This document shows positions 5,354 to 6,947 of a stretch of 6,947 nt of DNA, in pieces; the first letter of the stretch is position 1; each line of letters starts with the position of its first letter. The DNA comes from Elusimicrobiota bacterium (GTDB taxonomy: Bacteria; Elusimicrobiota; Elusimicrobia; Elusimicrobiales; Elusimicrobiaceae), in the NCBI GenBank assembly GCA_031258375.1, contig JAIRMX010000203.1, forward strand, positions 1 to 6,947, in the 5' to 3' direction. Position numbers and translations under genes: made by a program. The notes below the pieces were generated by a model that had not been told where the DNA came from, ran no database searches, and worked only from the letters and a program-made list of their open reading frames with translations.

Positions 5354-5444
5354 TTTCTTGTTCTCTCCTTTTCTGCTATAATTACTATATATAATCATAT
5401 CAAAAAATTAAAAATAAAGTTAGTCTTTATTATAAGAGGATTTT
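5354..5444. promoter_or_regulatory. Divergent promoter region
   Basis: This 91-bp AT-rich gap separates the divergent starts of the deoxyhypusine-synthase-like gene and glyA and must hold both promoters unless longer transcripts enter. On the minus strand TTGATA (5403-5398) and TATAGC (5380-5375) are 17 bp apart, although their predicted start falls very near the ribosome site. On the plus strand TATTAT (5428-5433) is a weak -10 candidate with no good -35. glyA has AGAGGA at 5435-5440, 4 nt before its ATG. I see no glycine riboswitch or operator palindrome. Confidence 0.45.
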
Positions 5445-6692
5445 ATGTACGAACATGTTAAAAAGCAAGACCCCGCGGTTTACGACGCAATTATGTTAGA
5501 GGCAAACCGCCAGAAAAACAGAATAGAATTAATAGCGTCGGAGAACTTTACTTCTCAAGCCGTTATGGAAGCGCAAGGTTCGATATTGACTAATAAATAT
5601 GCCGAAGGATATCCCGCGCGCAGATATTACGGCGGCTGCGAGTATGTCGATATCGTGGAAAATATCGCAATAGAGCGCGCAAAAGAGCTTTTTAAAGCGG
5701 AAGGCGCAAACGTGCAGCCACACAGCGGCACGCAGGCAAATATAGCAGCGTATCTTTCTTTGATAAATCCCGGAGATACCGTGCTCGGTTTAAATCTTTC
5801 GCACGGCGGGCATCTTTCGCACGGGCATCCGATGAATTTTAGCGGCAAGTATTTTAAAATTGTCGAGATGAACGTGCGCCGCGACACGGAGCTTATCGAT
5901 TACGACGAAGCCGCCAAAACCGCCAAATCGGCGATGCCTAAATTGATTATGGCCGGCGCGTCAAATTATTCGCGTATTTTTGATTGGAAAAAGCTGCGAG
6001 AAATCGCAGACAGCGTAGGCGCGTTTTTAGTCTGCGACATCGCGCATTACGCCGGCTTGATTGCGGCGGGCGAGTATCCGTCTCCAGTACCTTACGCGGA
6101 CGTGGTTACTACGACTACTCACAAAACCTTGCGCGGCCCGCTCGGAGGCTTAATTTTATGCAAAGAGAAATATTTAAAGCAGGTTAACTCCACTGTTTTC
6201 CCCGGCAATCAGGGCGGGCCGCTTATGCATATTATAGCCGCAAAAGCCGTATGTTTTGGCGAAGCGTTGAAACCGGAATTTAAAATATATCAAAAACAAG
6301 TAAAAGCAAACGCCGCGCGCCTTGCGGAGGAACTTTCAAAAGCCGGATATCGCATTGTTTCCGGCGGTACGGACAGCCATGTTTTGAGCGTTGATTTGCG
6401 CGCGAAAAATATTACGGGCAAACAAGCCGAAATCGCTTTGGACAAAGCCGGCATAACCTGTAACAAAAATACCATACCTTACGATCCGCAAAAGCCTATG
6501 ATAACAAGCGGCATACGTCTTGGCACGCCGGCGGTGACCACGCGCCAAATGAAAGAAGCCGATATGACCGCAATAGTCGGCTTTATCGACGAGGCGATAA
6601 CAAATCACGAGAACGACGCAAAACTTGCCGAAATATCCAAGAAGGTGGAAATTTTTCTACAAAAATTTCCGCTTTATCCAAATATCTATTAA
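5445..6692 (+). CDS. glyA: Serine hydroxymethyltransferase
   Basis: GlyA is a cytoplasmic PLP enzyme that interconverts serine plus tetrahydrofolate with glycine plus 5,10-methylene-tetrahydrofolate, the main source of one-carbon units. The 415 aa are the normal bacterial length. Family motifs run in order: ELIASENF (28-35, with the active-site Glu E33), YAEGYPARRYYGGCE (52-66), HSGTQAN (93-99), LSHGGHLSHG (118-127), CDIAHYAGL (197-205, D198 and H201 contacting PLP), VTTTTHKTLRGP (221-232, K227 forming the PLP Schiff base), FPGNQGGP (252-259) and SGIRLGTPA (355-363, R358 binding the substrate carboxylate). No key residue is missing. AGAGGA lies 4 nt before the ATG, a rather short spacing. It appears monocistronic: a divergent gene lies upstream and an intrinsic terminator 13 nt after the stop. 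Confidence 0.98.
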   Translation: MYEHVKKQDPAVYDAIMLEANRQKNRIELIASENFTSQAVMEAQGSILTNKYAEGYPARRYYGGCEYVDIVENIAIERAKELFKAEGANVQPHSGTQANIAAYLSLINPGDTVLGLNLSHGGHLSHGHPMNFSGKYFKIVEMNVRRDTELIDYDEAAKTAKSAMPKLIMAGASNYSRIFDWKKLREIADSVGAFLVCDIAHYAGLIAAGEYPSPVPYADVVTTTTHKTLRGPLGGLILCKEKYLKQVNSTVFPGNQGGPLMHIIAAKAVCFGEALKPEFKIYQKQVKANAARLAEELSKAGYRIVSGGTDSHVLSVDLRAKNITGKQAEIALDKAGITCNKNTIPYDPQKPMITSGIRLGTPAVTTRQMKEADMTAIVGFIDEAITNHENDAKLAEISKKVEIFLQKFPLYPNIY

Positions 6693-6704
6693 AATAGAGC
6701 AAAT

Positions 6705-6737
6705 AAAAAAGCCGAGACCAAAAAGTCTCGGTTTTTT
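6705..6737 (+). terminator. glyA: Intrinsic terminator of glyA
   Basis: CCGAGAC (6712-6718) and GTCTCGG (6725-6731) form a perfect 7-bp stem around CAAAAA, followed by six T (6732-6737). Six A precede the stem, so it could also work on the other strand. Confidence 0.93.
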
Positions 6738-6740
6738 ATA

Positions 6741-6770
6741 TCCCTCTCCTTTTTACGAGGAGAAGGGGGA
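6741..6770. repeat. Second hairpin after the terminator
   Basis: TCTCCT (6745-6750) pairs with AGGAGA (6758-6763) around a 7-nt loop. With one bulged A the stem extends through CCC (6742-6744) and GGG (6765-6767). There is no T run, so it is probably not a terminator. It resembles the CCCTCTCC-type intergenic palindromes seen in many genomes. Confidence 0.6.
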
Positions 6771-6947
6771 AAAGCAGTGGCGACGGCAACGACTAGATAC
6801 CCTTTAGAGCCCCGATTACAAATTTCGGAGACAGGCTAAGCGAGTGTGTGACAATAAAAAGAAGTATGTACAACTGGGCTCAGATTCCAGTTGTAAATAA
6901 TATTTGCAAAATATGATAAGCTAGATAATGCCGCGTATAAAATATAA
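6771..6947. other. Gene-free tail with one hairpin
   Basis: I find no supportable gene, tRNA or rRNA here; the one ORF that enters it (6625-6807) is a shadow of glyA. The main structure is the 9-bp inverted repeat annotated at 6869-6895. At the right edge, ATGATA (6913-6918) and TATAAA (6936-6941), 17 bp apart, could be the promoter of a gene beyond the window; this is weak. Confidence 0.4.
6869..6895. repeat. Perfect 9-bp inverted repeat
   Basis: TACAACTGG (6869-6877) pairs with CCAGTTGTA (6887-6895) around a 9-nt loop. No T tract follows on either strand, so a terminator is unlikely. It could be a protein-binding site or the end of a structured transcript. Confidence 0.65.

Noticed and set aside
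5353..5398. Upstream ATG at 5398 as the start of the deoxyhypusine-synthase-like gene
   Set aside because: No ribosome site precedes it, it overlaps a TTGATA box, and the 15 extra residues do not belong to the family.
5399..5444. Glycine riboswitch ahead of glyA
   Set aside because: The leader is too short and AT-rich, and none of the conserved glycine-aptamer features is visible.

Overview
The window looks like chromosomal DNA of a Gram-negative, hydrogen-metabolising anaerobe. The pilin has the long, nearly invariant N-terminus typical of the many pilin-like proteins of Elusimicrobiota. There is also an [FeFe]-hydrogenase maturase (HydF), a signal-peptide-bearing beta-barrel protein and a bacterial deoxyhypusine-synthase-like protein. 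My best guess is an Elusimicrobium/Endomicrobium-type gut bacterium; the phylum is an inference from protein character only.

Layout. Bases 1-602 hold a 14-G tract, a promoter-like site, a doubtful 60-codon ORF with a good ribosome site, and a cluster of two palindromic repeat units (351-525). hydF follows on the + strand (603-1772) with no Shine-Dalgarno sequence. A second repeat cluster (1863-2029) lies just beyond it. Read with its linkers in the forward direction, the second cluster is an inverted copy of the first, so hydF sits between two inverted composite repeats. Four minus-strand genes follow, from right to left: a deoxyhypusine-synthase-like enzyme (5353-4262), an orphan type IV pilin-like protein (4004-3453), an outer-membrane beta-barrel protein (3372-2542) and a DoxX-like membrane protein (2541-2116). 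The last two abut and look translationally coupled. Between the enzyme and the pilin is a gene-free stretch that folds into a long compound hairpin plus three smaller ones. glyA (5445-6692, +) is divergent from the deoxyhypusine-synthase-like gene and ends in a clear intrinsic terminator. The last 200 bases carry hairpins but no convincing gene.

The genes do not form one pathway. HydF would serve hydrogenase assembly with HydE, HydG and the hydrogenase encoded elsewhere. GlyA supplies glycine and one-carbon units. The deoxyhypusine-synthase-like enzyme probably acts in polyamine metabolism. The barrel, DoxX-like and pilin genes concern the envelope. The points most worth pursuing are the inverted palindromic repeats with a shared 24-bp insert in their hairpin loops, the structured DNA/RNA upstream of the pilin, the HydF with Gln in place of the cluster-site His, and the deoxyhypusine-synthase-like enzyme that keeps its catalytic Lys but has lost polyamine-binding residues.
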